A stretch of 64,000 nt of DNA from Petrosia ficiformis (GCA_947044365.1 OX345637.1:8576343-8640342); one strand, 5' to 3'; counted from the stretch's first letter, positions 19,481 through 31,700 are shown. A program made the numbers and translations. The notes: generated from the letters alone by a model not told the origin.

Positions 19481-20675
19481 TGAAAAAGGCCATGAAATTT
19501 AAGCAGACATAATTAGCTGCTGAACAAATTTATATAATTATATTATTCCAAAAAACTACAATTAAACATTAGCAAAATTAAATGTAAATTATAATTACAA
19601 AATTATAACACAATGAGACCTATCAAAATGTTATTTTTAAGTCTTATCAATCTGTCACAGTCTCTATTGATAAGTGCCTTTCACAGTGTAGTGGGTTCCT
19701 GATTTGTATGGGACAAGAATTATTTTGGAAGGTGGTTTATTTAGCAATCCTCCTTCTTTTATGTCAAAATTTAGCTCTGTGTTTTCACCGACTTTCTTAA
19801 TCTTATATACTCCTCTCCATTCAGGTGGCTGCTCCATTTTTTTGCAAATTATTGAAGACTCTTAAAGTTGTTACGCAAATGGAGTGTGATAATAAGTTGT
19901 CAGACAAAATCACTGAATTCACACAATGATGCCGTACACTCATGCAGTTTCTGTTTTATACAAGCTGAATCCTGCAAACAGGAAGTGCTCATGGAATTAT
20001 ACAATCAGCATTGATTAATTCAGTTTCCTACAAATATCAAGGTAAAAACTGATACGCTATTTTAACAAATCTTGCTATATCAACACAATGTTATTTCAAC
20101 AAACAAATGTTGAATTAACACAAACCTTGTAATTTTAGCATAATGAATATTAACATGAAGTTGTCAGAACAGAAGTATTTATGTAGAAAATTAAAAATAA
20201 TTATTTAACGAGCGCCGTCGGGCGAGGGTCCCGTCCCGACGGCGCTCGTTAAATAATTATTTTTAATCAGTGATTTTGTCTGACAACTTATCCTTATGCA
20301 AAAAAACGGTGTCATCTGAATGGAGAGGAGTATATAAGATTAAGAAAGTCGATAAAGTCACAACAGAGCTACATTTTGAAATGGGTGAAGGAAAAAGGTA
20401 ACCCACCTTTCAAAATGATTCTTGTCTTACACGAATCAGGAACCCACTACACTGTGAAAGCCATTTATCAATAGAGACTGTGACAGATTGATAACACTTA
20501 AAAATAACATTTTGATAGGTCTCATTGTGTTATAATTTTGTTACTCAATATAATTATAATTTACATTTAATTTTGCTAATGTTTAATTGTAGTTTTTTGG
20601 AATAATATAATTATATAAATTTGTTCAGCAGCTGATATATTAATTATGTCTGCTTAAATTTCATGGCCTTTTTCA
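19478..20675. mobile_element. Large inverted-repeat (foldback) element with central hairpin
   Basis: Left arm 19478-19930 and right arm 20268-20675 are inverse complements with indels; gtcagacaaaatcactgaat on the left pairs with the right-arm start, and agacctatcaaaatgttatt pairs near the outer part. The spacer holds a ctgatacgctattttaacaa segment also found at 15748, 22308 and 24293, and a perfect GC-rich hairpin. A third partial arm lies at 23975-24230. No protein is encoded. This may be a non-autonomous foldback transposon or the scar of an inverted duplication. Confidence 0.7.
20192..20265. repeat. Perfect 31-bp-stem GC-rich hairpin
   Basis: Positions 20192-20222 and 20235-20265 are exact inverse complements around a 12-nt loop. 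The inner half of each arm is GC-rich (cgagcgccgtcggg) and the outer half is AT-only. The left outer sequence continues as in the related copy at about 24440, which lacks the hairpin and switches to ttctacatg, so the hairpin marks a junction. Confidence 0.95.
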
Positions 20676-20739
20676 CAAAAAGTAATTGCTATAGTAACTG
20701 CATGCAAGAATTGTTAATTGCAATAATTACGCATGCAAC

Positions 20740-22728
20740 TATGCATGTATGTAACAGTTTCATACATTAATTATGTATGTGCAAGCTATATAGCTAGCAT
20801 GTATCATAATTTTGTAGATGTTATGCATGTCTGCATATGTACCGATCGTGATATGTTACAAGCATGTGCTTGTAACTTTGATCTAATATATCTATTATCT
20901 CTTTCATTCAAATGAGATCACATAAACCAACAGAATAAGATGTTTAACATAACAGCCGAAAAGGATGAATCCAACTCATTGCTATACTCTCATGATATTT
21001 CATTGAATGGAGCAGTAATCTCACACCATGTTTCAAATGGATCAGAAATAGTGCTTCAATACACTGCAAAAACAAAGTCGTTAAAATAACTAATTTATTT
21101 GTTAGCACAGTTGCAACATTGTAAAAAATTGTTAGTTGTTTCGCTCAATTCGGTTGGTTTGTTATATACAATGTCATATGTCTATAAATATTACAGTATG
21201 AATAATGTGTGCCCACAAATAGTACAGAGTCATGTTATATAATGTGACAAAAGTTTACTATAACTAGCTGCTTTGACAGTGACACTGTTACTGTCAAGCA
21301 GTATAAATGATGTCTTGTTTATAGAGTTATTTAGCTGCTTTGACAGTGACACTCACTGTCAAGCAGTATGAATGACGTCTTGTTTATAGAGTTATTTAGC
21401 TGCTTTGACAGTGACACTCACTGTCAAGCAGTATGAATGACGTCTTGTTTATAGAGTTATTTAGCTGCTTTGACAGTGACACTCACTGTCAAGCAGTATG
21501 AATGACATCTAGTTTTGCAGCTTGTTCTTGGCTTCACAACAATTATTGATGATTTTATATTGAAACTCAATTAAATTGGTAAAAATAACAAATCAGTTTT
21601 TACAATGAATTGTAGAATGCAATTGGTTTGGTGTGCATGTGCAGGAATATGTGCATTTCTACTTTGTGTTAATGACACTTAATGTGCTTTGTTAATTTAA
21701 GATGTTTTAAGCTTTAATAATTATACATTCCAACATACTATAATGTACTAATTATAGCTGAAGACACTGCTACAGGCTATACGCTTTGACAATCGTAATG
21801 AAACTTGACAGACAAACATGAGTAATCAACTTAAATGTTAAATTGGATTTCTCGTCCCTGTCATTTATTCCAACATGGTGAGGAGTGTGATACTGGTAGG
21901 TTTTATTGCCCATTCTAAACGTTATAAACCCCTCTCATGCTGTGCTAATACTGTCAGCAGATGGTAAATTTACACTGCTATCTAACGAATTAAAACTTCA
22001 TCCAGTAATGAAAGCATGCATTTCATTTTGAGTCCATTATACAGTGATCAGATACAGTTGCCTTGAAGTTTTATAAGTGACATAAAACATAAAATAGTAT
22101 GGGCAGGAGAACAATAATATGTCTTCAAATAAATATTCTGGTGCCAACAGCACAATCGTAAACATTCCAACTCTATTTACTGTAATAAACAAATATACGA
22201 GTTATTTGATGATATAGCTATAATAAAATCAAAAAAACGCAGCAACTTGTGTACATGTAGAATCACAGCCCCATAGGCAGGTGGGCTTGATGTATTTGCA
22301 CAGTAAAAACTGATACGCTATTTTAACAAATCTTGCTATATCAACACAATGCGGCAAATATTATCCTCCAGTATTGCAACCATTATATTCTACTTCACGA
22401 TACTATAACTCTCATTGGAACAAGTTTATTATTGTACTACAACCAGGCCCATTTCCTTGGACTTGTGGGATTATTAGTTGAAGGGGTAGCTGTTTTCAGA
22501 TCACTTTCGTGGATTCTCAATGAAGTAGGACTGAGACATACTATACTATGGAAGTGTGTACAACATACTGCAATACATCTGTACAGCTACTGTCCTCTTT
22601 TGGGGTTCTACTGCTTAATATTATCTTATCACCAATTGGATACATTGAGTGCAGAGCTACCTTCATCCATCTTGCTAGTCATGGGTACTAGTCTGTTAAC
22701 TGAACTGTTTGTTGTTGCTCCGTTTTAG
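20740..22728 (+). repeat. Segmental duplication unit C (flank 2, X, CLN8 fragment)
   Basis: Carries flank 2 (from about 20740), the X segment (about 21850-22350) and a CLN8 fragment, in the order found at the A/B junction but without flank 1. It has a four-unit hairpin array at 21267-21510. The CLN8 fragment stops abruptly and is followed by R3-type DNA and an inverted flank 2. Confidence 0.8.
22354..22728 (+). pseudogene. CLN8-like 3' fragment, copy C (truncated both ends)
   Basis: Matches the CLN8-like gene from the same left breakpoint as copy B (gcaaatattatcc) but ends at gttgttgctccg, where ttttag supplies a stop. The frame is intact here (no gtat insertion). Together with upstream junction DNA it forms a 131-codon ORF from 22333, but it lacks the N-terminal half and the last helix. 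It is almost certainly non-functional as CLN8. Confidence 0.8.
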
Positions 22729-22734
22729 TAAGCC

Positions 22735-24450
22735 TAAAATTGTTTTAGTTGAAATTGTGAATTTGTGACAAACTAGAGTATAACTAAATGTGGTCATTAT
22801 GTCAAACTAAAGCACTTACTGTAAAGGATAACACTTGTACCACATATTAAGTAGCTATTGATAAGTCACAAGATTGAGAGGAATCCATGTTAATATTTAG
22901 TTCACAATTAGTTATAGCTAGTTATTGCAATAGACTTGTAAATAAGTTATAGTTTAAGTTGATTACTCGTGTTTGTCTGTCAAGTTTCATTACGATTGTC
23001 GAAGCGTATAGCCTGTAGCAGTGTCTTCAGCTATAATCAGTACATTATAGTATGTTGGAATGTATAATTATCAAAGCTTAAAACATCTTAAATTAACAAA
23101 GCACATTAAGTGTCATTAACACAAAGTAGAAATGCACATATTCCTGCACATGCACACCAACCCAATGGCATTTTACAATTCATTGTAAAAACTGATTTGT
23201 TATTTTTACCAATTTAATTGGCTATATGAGTTTCAATATATAATCATCAAAAATAAATAATTGTTATGAAGCCAAGAACAAGCTGCAAAGCTAGATGTCA
23301 TTCATACTGCTTGACAGTGAGTGTCACTGTCAAAGCAGCTAAATAACTCTATAAACAAGACATCATTTATACTGCTTGACAGTAACAGTGTCACTGTCAA
23401 AGCAGCTACCTATAGTAAACTTTTGTCACATTATATAACATGACTCTGTACTATAGTGGGCACACATTATTCATACTGTAATATTTATAGACATATGACA
23501 TTGTATATAACAAACCAACCGAATTGAGCGAAACAACTAACAATTTTTACAATGTTGCAACTGTGCTAACAAATAAATTAGTTATTTTAACGACTTTGTT
23601 TTTGCAGTGTATTGAAGCACTATTTCTGATCCATTTGAAACACGGTGTGAGATTACTGCTCCATTCAATGAAACATCATGAGAGTATAACAATGAGTGGA
23701 TTCATCCTTTTCGGCTGTTATGTTAAACATCTTATTCTGTTGGTTTCTGTGATCTCATTAGAGATAATGGATATATTAGATCCAAGTTACAAGCACATGC
23801 TTGTAACATATCGGTACATATGCAGACATGCATACACATCTGCAAAATTATAATACATACTAGCTATATAGCTTGCACATACATAATCAATGTATGAAAC
23901 TGTTACATACATGCATAGTTGCATGCGTAATTATTGCAATTAGCATGTCTTGCATGCAGTTACTATAGCAATTACTTTTTGTGAAAAAGGCCATGAAATT
24001 TAAGCAGACATGAATTAATATATCAAATTTATATAATTATATTATTCAGAAAAACTACAATTAAACATTAGCAAAATTAAATGTAAATTATAATTATATT
24101 GAGTAACAAAATTATAACACAATAAGACCTATCAAAATGTTATTTTTAAGTCTTATCATTCTGTCACAGTCTCTATTGTGAAATGTTTAAGGTCTTTCCT
24201 TTCACAGTGAAGCGGGATCTTGATTCTTTTGGGATAAGAGACATTTCGGCAGGTGGTTTACCTATTATTATACAACCGCTATCAATCTTTAAAACTGATA
24301 CGCTATTTTAACAAATCTTGCTAGATCAACACAATGTTATTTCAACAAACAAATGTTGAATTAACACAAACCTTGTAATTTTAGCATAATGAGCAACAAA
24401 TGAATGTGAAGTTGTCAGAACAGAAGTATTTATGTAGAAAATTAAAAATA
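22735..24450 (-). repeat. Inverted copy D of R3 / flank 2 / foldback arm
   Basis: Reverse complement of R3-type DNA (22735-22940), flank 2 (about 22940-23960) and the foldback arm (about 23975-24230), followed by a ctgatacgctattttaacaa block (24293) and DNA that matches 20090-20210 up to the hairpin junction. It shares with unit C an insertion near gtgtgcccac (about 21215), so C is its closest relative. The 109-codon frame at 23524-23853 is the mirror of frames at 18256-18567 and is not a recognisable protein. Confidence 0.75.
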
Positions 24451-24652
24451 ATTATTTTCTACATGTGAGTTGCATACATATATACATACAATTATCTCCA
24501 AGTTAAGAAAGTGGTCAATGTTTACAATGTTTTTGAGCTACCCTTTTAAAATAAGAGTTTTTGACCCCATTATCATGCATCAGCACGTAATTTTGTGGTC
24601 CTATTCTGTAAAATATCAGGAATAATAATTAAAATTATATGTAGCTATGTAC

Positions 24653-24874
24653 CTACTTGATAACTTGAGGAGTCTTGAAAAATGGACAAAGTAATGCATT
24701 ATTGGTATTATTGATTTTGATGCGTTTAAACATATGATGGTGTCGTTCTATTAATGTCTCCAAGTACTCTGCTGAAGAGAGTGATACTACTCTAGCAGTA
24801 CTATATTTTTTAATTTCTAACAGGACAAGGTAGCACTGCCAATCTGGATCATCAATGGAAATCTTATCTCCCAC
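24653..24874 (-). pseudogene. Relic of a transposon-associated protein
   Basis: A 73-codon frame contains DWQCYLVLLEIKKYSTARVV and YLETLIERHHHMFKRI. The pattern DxxWxCxLxLLEI...YxxxLIExHHxxFxxxYP recurs in transposon-associated proteins of many invertebrates, where it is normally followed by a K-HYMxHxP block. That block is absent; the frame ends in unrelated residues. I assign it as a fragment from recall of the motif, without a search. Confidence 0.35.
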
Positions 24875-24889
24875 AAACAGTGTAAACCA

Positions 24890-25115
24890 CAGGACATGTA
24901 GTTGTTGGTGATGATCAAATACAAGTCCTCAGTTGTGATCTCACTCCATTGTGTACATTTGGTAATGATGGTTAAGAATAAGGACATCTTATTAGACCCA
25001 GAGATATGGCATTAGATAGTAAAGGATTTTTATACATGTGTGTGACAGATATTTGTAATCAGAAGTTCACTCATGGGGGTATGTTTATGAATATATTTGG
25101 TACAAACCAGGGCAT
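24890..25115 (+). pseudogene. Degenerate NHL-repeat fragment
   Basis: Three reading-frame segments resemble NHL propeller repeats as in TRIM-NHL proteins: VVVGDDQIQVLSCDLTPLCT with FG after it, then ALDSKGFLYMCVTDICNQK and a terminal FG. The frame changes between them and one segment has extra residues, so it is a broken exon. No start or splice sites are convincing. Confidence 0.45.
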
Positions 25116-25139
25116 TCAGTCTTCCATCTGTACTATAAC

Positions 25140-25380
25140 GAAATGGCCACTTTTAGTTATAGTATGTCTAGTTTAAATAACTGAAACAATATTATATGCT
25201 TACCAAAAGGGTTTTAGTTTTAGTTATAGTTAACTAAAACTCACAATACCTTACTAAAAGGGGTTTTAGTTATAGTTAACTAAAACTCACAATACCTTAC
25301 TAAAAGGGGTTTTAGTTATAGTTAACTAAAACTCACAATACCTTACTAAAAGGGGTTTTAGTTATAGTTAACTAAAAGAA
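25140..25380 (+). repeat. R3-derived tandem repeat (about 49 bp x 3.5)
   Basis: Repeats of ttttagttatagttaactaa, then aactcacaataccttacta and aaaggg, in tandem. The unit is the R3 MITE interior amplified. It lies about 330 bp downstream of the ABC transporter stop codon. Confidence 0.8.
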
Positions 25381-25691
25381 CAGTATAATAAAAGCAAGAC
25401 TTTGTAATTATAAGATGCTTATTTATTCGTAATTACTTTCAAGTGTATAATTTATTATGATCATCTTTTAATTACAATTAAAAAAATTATGTTATTTATT
25501 TCACCATTACATTCTGAGTTGATAAAAACAAATTGAGATTTATAAGTTAGTATACTTCAATACAAGAGATTCATAATAATCAGATTAAAAAAAAGGATTT
25601 AGTCCTTAATACACATATTTAATAGTCAAATGTTCATTAAACACCGAATTATACTGAATAACATAATTATTTGTACCATTAATAATGTAAT

Positions 25692-25697
25692 TTTATT
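25692..25697 (-). terminator. Likely polyadenylation signal of the ABC transporter
   Basis: The minus strand reads AATAAA starting 8 bp after the TAG stop, in AT-rich DNA. The very short 3' UTR this implies resembles that of the CLN8-like gene. Confidence 0.45.
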
Positions 25698-25704
25698 AGA
25701 GACA

Positions 25705-28700
25705 CTATTTCCTGAGTCTCAAACCTAAAGCAGCCAGCATCAAAAACAATATGAACCATGCTAACGTCATGAGATATCCTTTCCAAACATCTGTTTCATC
25801 AAGACCCCATCCTATAGGAATAATTATAATATTATACAATGGCCTAGGTTCATGCTTCAAGTAAGACAGCACAAAATAATTAGAGTATATATGGTAGTTC
25901 ACTAGGCAGTATACATGTACGCTCTAAATATTTTGTGAAGCTGTTAGCAATTTAATCCAGCTTCCCATGTAGAACAAGCATGGGCATGCTGACTATGTTA
26001 AATAGATGCAAATGAAACGTAACACAACAGATAAATAGATGCATACGACAGATAAATAGATGCAAATGAAACGTAACACAACAGATAAATAGATGCATAC
26101 GACAGATAAATAGATGCAAATGAAACGTAACACAACAGATAAATAGATGCATACGACAGATAAATAGATGCAAATGAAACGTAACACAACAGATAAATAG
26201 ATGCATACGACAGATAAATAGATGCAAATGAAACGTAACACAACAGATAAATAGATGCATACGACAGATAAATAGATGCAAATGAAACGTAACACAACAA
26301 ATAAATCTACTCTACTGTACTACAATATTATAAGTCACTTAATTTTGATCAAATGCTTACATTTCGAACACTACAGGAAGCCAGGTATTGGATATCTAGA
26401 GCAACAATAGTAGCTCTTCATGGAGACAATTTAGCTAGTTTCTAGTTTCTACACAAAATGGGTGGATAATGAGTGTTTAGCATTTGATCATAATCATTGT
26501 GACTGATTTTCTTATCCACCGGTCACTATCGTTTAGTCCCTTTTCATGTTGTAATAATTATATTACCTCTTTCCATTATTGATCTCATTGCTCCTGCTGC
26601 ATATGTTGTAGGAAGAACATTACTGATGTACTGAAGAAATTTAGGCATGCCTTCAATAGGCCATATAATACCTGTTAGAAGAAGATTGGAGTTCAAAGAG
26701 AGTCAGAGGGTAGGAGAGGGGAGGGGAGAAAAGGAAGGTATGGTTGATAGACTCGGAGACTATGAGGGAGAAGAATACTGACCACTTAGAAGAAGTACAG
26801 GATAGAATGATCCTGCCATGATCTGTATAGCTGATGTTTCATTACGACAAAGAGAAGAGATTAATAGACCTAAATGAAAAGAAAAGTAATGTCTCATGAT
26901 TATAAGCGGAATGTGTAAACCAAAAAATTAAAAAAAAAACCTATTGCTTTCTTCCAATAGACGTTCAACTTAACAATACCTTGTATTGACTTACCATATC
27001 CCATTCCTATATGTGAAAAGAAAAGAAATGCAATTTAAAATGATCGTCTCAGGAGAATATTGAATGATTAGTTTACCTGTTAATCCTTGCAACATGGTCA
27101 ATGAACCAACTAACACCAGACTCCACTTATGTACCAAATAAACCTGTACAAACAAGATTTGAAAACCAGTTTGACCAGTCAGCATCAAAATTAACATTTT
27201 TTCCAGTATGGTAACTCACTTTAAATCCAAACACAATTACAGTAACTAGTAATGTGATCTGAACTAGAAGGACAAAGAATTGAGTGATCACTTGAGCAAT
27301 TATGATCTCATTGACATTAACTCCAGCAACCCATGTCCTGTCCATTAGACCTTCCTTCCTCTCAATAACTAACGAGAGAGCTGTTAGACCGATTGAAAAT
27401 CCAAACATGATACTATATAAAATGAAAGATGCGATCATGTATGACTAATACAACTCAGTAAAGAATACAAACTTCATATAATATCTACATATTATATTAT
27501 TTTGGTTAATGTGGATCAGTATTACACCAACGATTTTATCACAATTAACTCCACATGACGTTTCAACCTTGAGACCTTCTTCACCCCCAAAGAAAAGGCA
27601 CCAAGGCCGAAACATCATGTGCTGTTATATTTCTTTGTTTTAATAAAATCTTTGGAGTAACAAATACTGATCCAGTCAACCAAATAACACAAGTATCTAC
27701 TAAACCAACGACAAGGATCTAATGAAGGATGAATGTTGTTCAAACTCTTCACAAGATAATATGTCTATATCTCGATATCTCAAACTGGTATTAATTAGTT
27801 CATTGGCAGTAGATCAGACATGGGGCAAGTACACTATACTATAGTTATGTTACATTATTGTACCTAACATTTGCATGTAATAGTTTGCTGTTTTAAAATT
27901 ATTAGTGGTATTACAGAACACCCTTTTAATAAACAAGAGACAAGTACTCAGAAACTCGGTATAAAGTACTTGTCACGTGTCTGCAGTGAACCAAGTACTC
28001 AGAAACTCAGTACACAAGTACTTGTCATGTGTCTGCAGTGGACCAATGAGAGATGAACAGGTCATACCATATGAAGTAACATGACTACTATTTACTGTTT
28101 TGTGATTTTTATTTTTCAATCCACATAACCAATCACACACAATCATCACACACAATTAATCACACACAATCATCACACACACTCATCATACACATGTACA
28201 TGTACCTAATGATCATTCCAGGTGCAACATAGTCAGTATATGAGAGATGAAGATTACCATAAACAGGTGGATCATGAATCTGTTGAAACAAAGAGGCCAA
28301 TGTACATGTAGTTACTATAGCAACCAAGCTTTGTTCCTCTTACCACCACTGGAGAAGACATTGCAGCTCTAGATAAATTACAACCATCTACAAGTTTATC
28401 AAAGAGATCCTGTGTGGTGATTCAGATGGGGATGGGATGAAGTTCATTAAAAATTAATGGACTTACCTCAAGAGCATCGAGTAACACCTTTTGTAGAGTG
28501 AATGTTAACTGCAAGTCTGTATAAAAAGTAATGGATATAAATTATTAAGAATCCTCTTAAGAATTACGTAGACATTATCTTATTCGCACGCTTTTCAAAG
28601 TTATTAGAAAACTGCCTAGTTGTGGCATAGCAACTACAACTGGTTTATCAAGAGCTAGAGTCTAGGTGTAGAGAGGAATCTCTTTTTATTCAGGTCAATT

Positions 28701-31700
28701 GTGTAAAGGGTTCTGACAGTACTAGAGTCTTTGCTATTCTGTGTACTCCGAATACTAGAGCTCTGCAAAAGTGTGACTCTAGTCTTTAGTACACAGAAAA
28801 TCTTAAATTTCCCCCTAAAATTCATTCTATGAGGAAAAGTTCTTATCCCCGCCCACCACAATAATATGATCCTGAATAAAACAAAGTCAAATTGATGATC
28901 AAGAAGGACCTACATGTAAGCTACGTTTTATGGTTCGCAGGACCATCCATCACTATGACATTGCTTTACACAGAGTTTAATGTATATAGTTATATATATA
29001 TATATAACCCCATGGAAAGCACACGACTATTGGTTGTACACAGAAGGAAGTTGCTTCATTCTGGACCTACATGTACATGTAACTAGTTTTTTTAAAGAAA
29101 ATGGAACCCTTCATGCCAAAATTCGTTGGACCACAGTGTACTTACTAGTTACATCTTCATAAATCTCAATAGTTGATGAATTAATAATATCATCAGGAAC
29201 AGGAACTTTTCCTGCTATGTCTAATGCACGCTGACGCAGATCAATAGAGAAGTTTTCAGGGATAATGATAGCTGCCCATGCTTTGCCATGTTTTACATGA
29301 TCTATTGCTTCTGAGGGAGAGTCCAGATAATGCTGGAAAAGAAGAGAAAACAAGGGACATACATACATACATACATACATATGGAGGTACCATTCCTCCT
29401 CACATAATGTTTTATCATAAGTTCAAACCCGAATACAACAACCAGAATGCTAATACCAGAGATGGACCCACTTTTGATCATCAGACTAACCTTAATCTCT
29501 TATCAACAAGTGATGTTAAATGCAGTGGGTATTCTGCTGTCTGGAAAAGACACTGTGTAAGGGTGGCAATACAACAAGGGTGGCAATACAACAAGTACAT
29601 GTATGTTTGTTCATCTTCGAGATACACATCCTGAAATATACAACGAAGCACAAAAAACATTAACAAAATCCAAAATCAAGCAAACAGCCAGCTACTCCAA
29701 ACACACTCCCATCTGTTATCAAGAGGAATGGCTTTTATGATCACAAGAGCAAGCAAGCTGCTGACACTGGTTGGGCTTACTTCTTTCTGGAAAAGACTGA
29801 GTATCTTAGGTTTGAACTTAAATATCATTTGACTATGTCCAGTGAAAGTAATAATGGTATACTATATGTGTATTACATAGTAACCATGGTAACCATAGTA
29901 ACCATAGTTACTAATAAATAAGTAATATGACAATGTATTATGATACATGTAACTCACTAAATTTAGTGTTTTATTGCTCAAACTGGATATCAGAGATGAT
30001 CCAAAATTTTCAATTTCACAAATATTCTTACCACCTAAAAGAGATAAACCAATTCTCTGAATGAAGAATTGAAATCTATATATTTATGGTCCATATTAGG
30101 ACATCCCTATGATTATTTATTGCTGATCATGTGACCTGTGGCCAATCAGAGTGCAGATAATGCGTCACATGATTGAACATTAAATCACTTATTGCACACT
30201 TTTGCATGCAATAAGTTAGTTATTGCACACTTTGCTCACCTCCACTAACGAAGCAGCTCCAACAACAGTGGTAGTTTACCAGATCGTCAATAAATCACTT
30301 AGAACACACTTGACACTGCATTGTGTTTCAATGTAGCACTTGGGCGGGCAATAAAGGTCTCATTTACATAACGCCACTCACCTTTGGCTCGTGCATTATG
30401 TAAACTCAACCTTTATTGACTCGCCCTTGTGCTACATTAAAACACGTAATCACTGTAAAGTGTGTTCTAACTATTATTTAATGTTTGTGTCACATACACA
30501 TTGCATGCATAGTTAGGGAGGTTGTTCTGGGAGTCTTAATTAATTAAAGGCATGTAAACGAATGATTGCTTGAGCTACAGCAGACCAGCTGGATGGTTTT
30601 TGATGAAATCAACTTGTGGAAACTGTAATTACTATTTTATTGAAATTGATTAAGGCAGAGAGAAAAAATATCTGGACCAGTTGTGATTTGAATCCAGGAG
30701 TACTATCATCTGAGCTACTGGAGCCAGGTTGAGGAAGAGCATGTCATAGACGATGTCTACTACTTAAGTCAGGCAAATTCAGCAATGTGTCTCTCTACTT
30801 AAGCTAGATTCACTAGTCAAATATCCACAAACGCTACACAAGTTCCGTCAGAACTTCTTTCGAGGTTGACCAGTAAGACCAATTCCTCCAAACTGGACCC
30901 AGGCATAGCAAACTGTCACTATCTGTTGTAGCTAAAATACAACACAATTAAAACTTATAGAAGAATGTAAAAAGCAGTGACTAGACTATGTTGTTGGGTT
31001 TTAGACATGAGATTGTCATTATTAGGCCATCATAGGGATAAAGTTTCTCCATATATCTTCTTCATTCTACATATTAAGTTTTTACAAAAGGTAGTGGTTC
31101 TATAACATATACTCACCTAGACCCTGATCTTGGTTAACTACAGCAACATTAATTCCTTCAAGATTACGTCCAATAGCCCAACAAAATAGAGAAATCTGTA
31201 TTGCAGGGAGGACAAACTGGAACAGGAGGATACCAGGGTTTCGTAAAATACGCATTGAGTTCTTCCAACAAAGGGCAAGTACATTCCTAGGCCTTGGACA
31301 CACAGTTGATAGATTACATGGACCAAATTCACATGTCTCCTTAGCAACTGAAATATAGAGAACAGTTAGAGCATGTACAAACAGACAGACAGACATAGTA
31401 ATGAGTTCACATGTCTCCTTAGCAACTGAAACATAGAGGACAGTTATGCCATGTACAAATAAATAGACAGACACAGTGATGCAGACAGACACAGTGATGC
31501 AGACAGACACAGCGATGCAGACAGACACAGTGATGCAGACAGACACAGTGATGCAGACAAACACAGTGACACAGACAGACACAGTGACGCAGACAGACAC
31601 AGCGACGCAGAAAGACACAGTGATGCAGACAGACACAGTGACGCAGAAAGACACAGTGATGCAGACAGACACAGCGACGCAGACAGACACAGTGATGCAG

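Noticed and set aside
11908..22728. Three CLN8-like genes in tandem
   Set aside because: Only 11444-12382 has the N-terminal half. The other two copies start at the same internal breakpoint, one is frameshifted and one truncated.
23524..23853. 109-codon frame repeated in several copies, possibly a conserved small protein
   Set aside because: It is preserved only because the DNA is recently duplicated. No domain is recognisable, and frames in the other copies differ in length.
25952..26300. Three overlapping ~100-codon minus-strand ORFs
   Set aside because: They arise from a 54-bp minisatellite in the last transporter intron, a multiple of three without stops.
27503..27700. Hammerhead ribozyme suggested by ggccgaaacatc
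   Set aside because: The required CTGATGA box is missing on both strands, and the symmetry is that of a foldback MITE.
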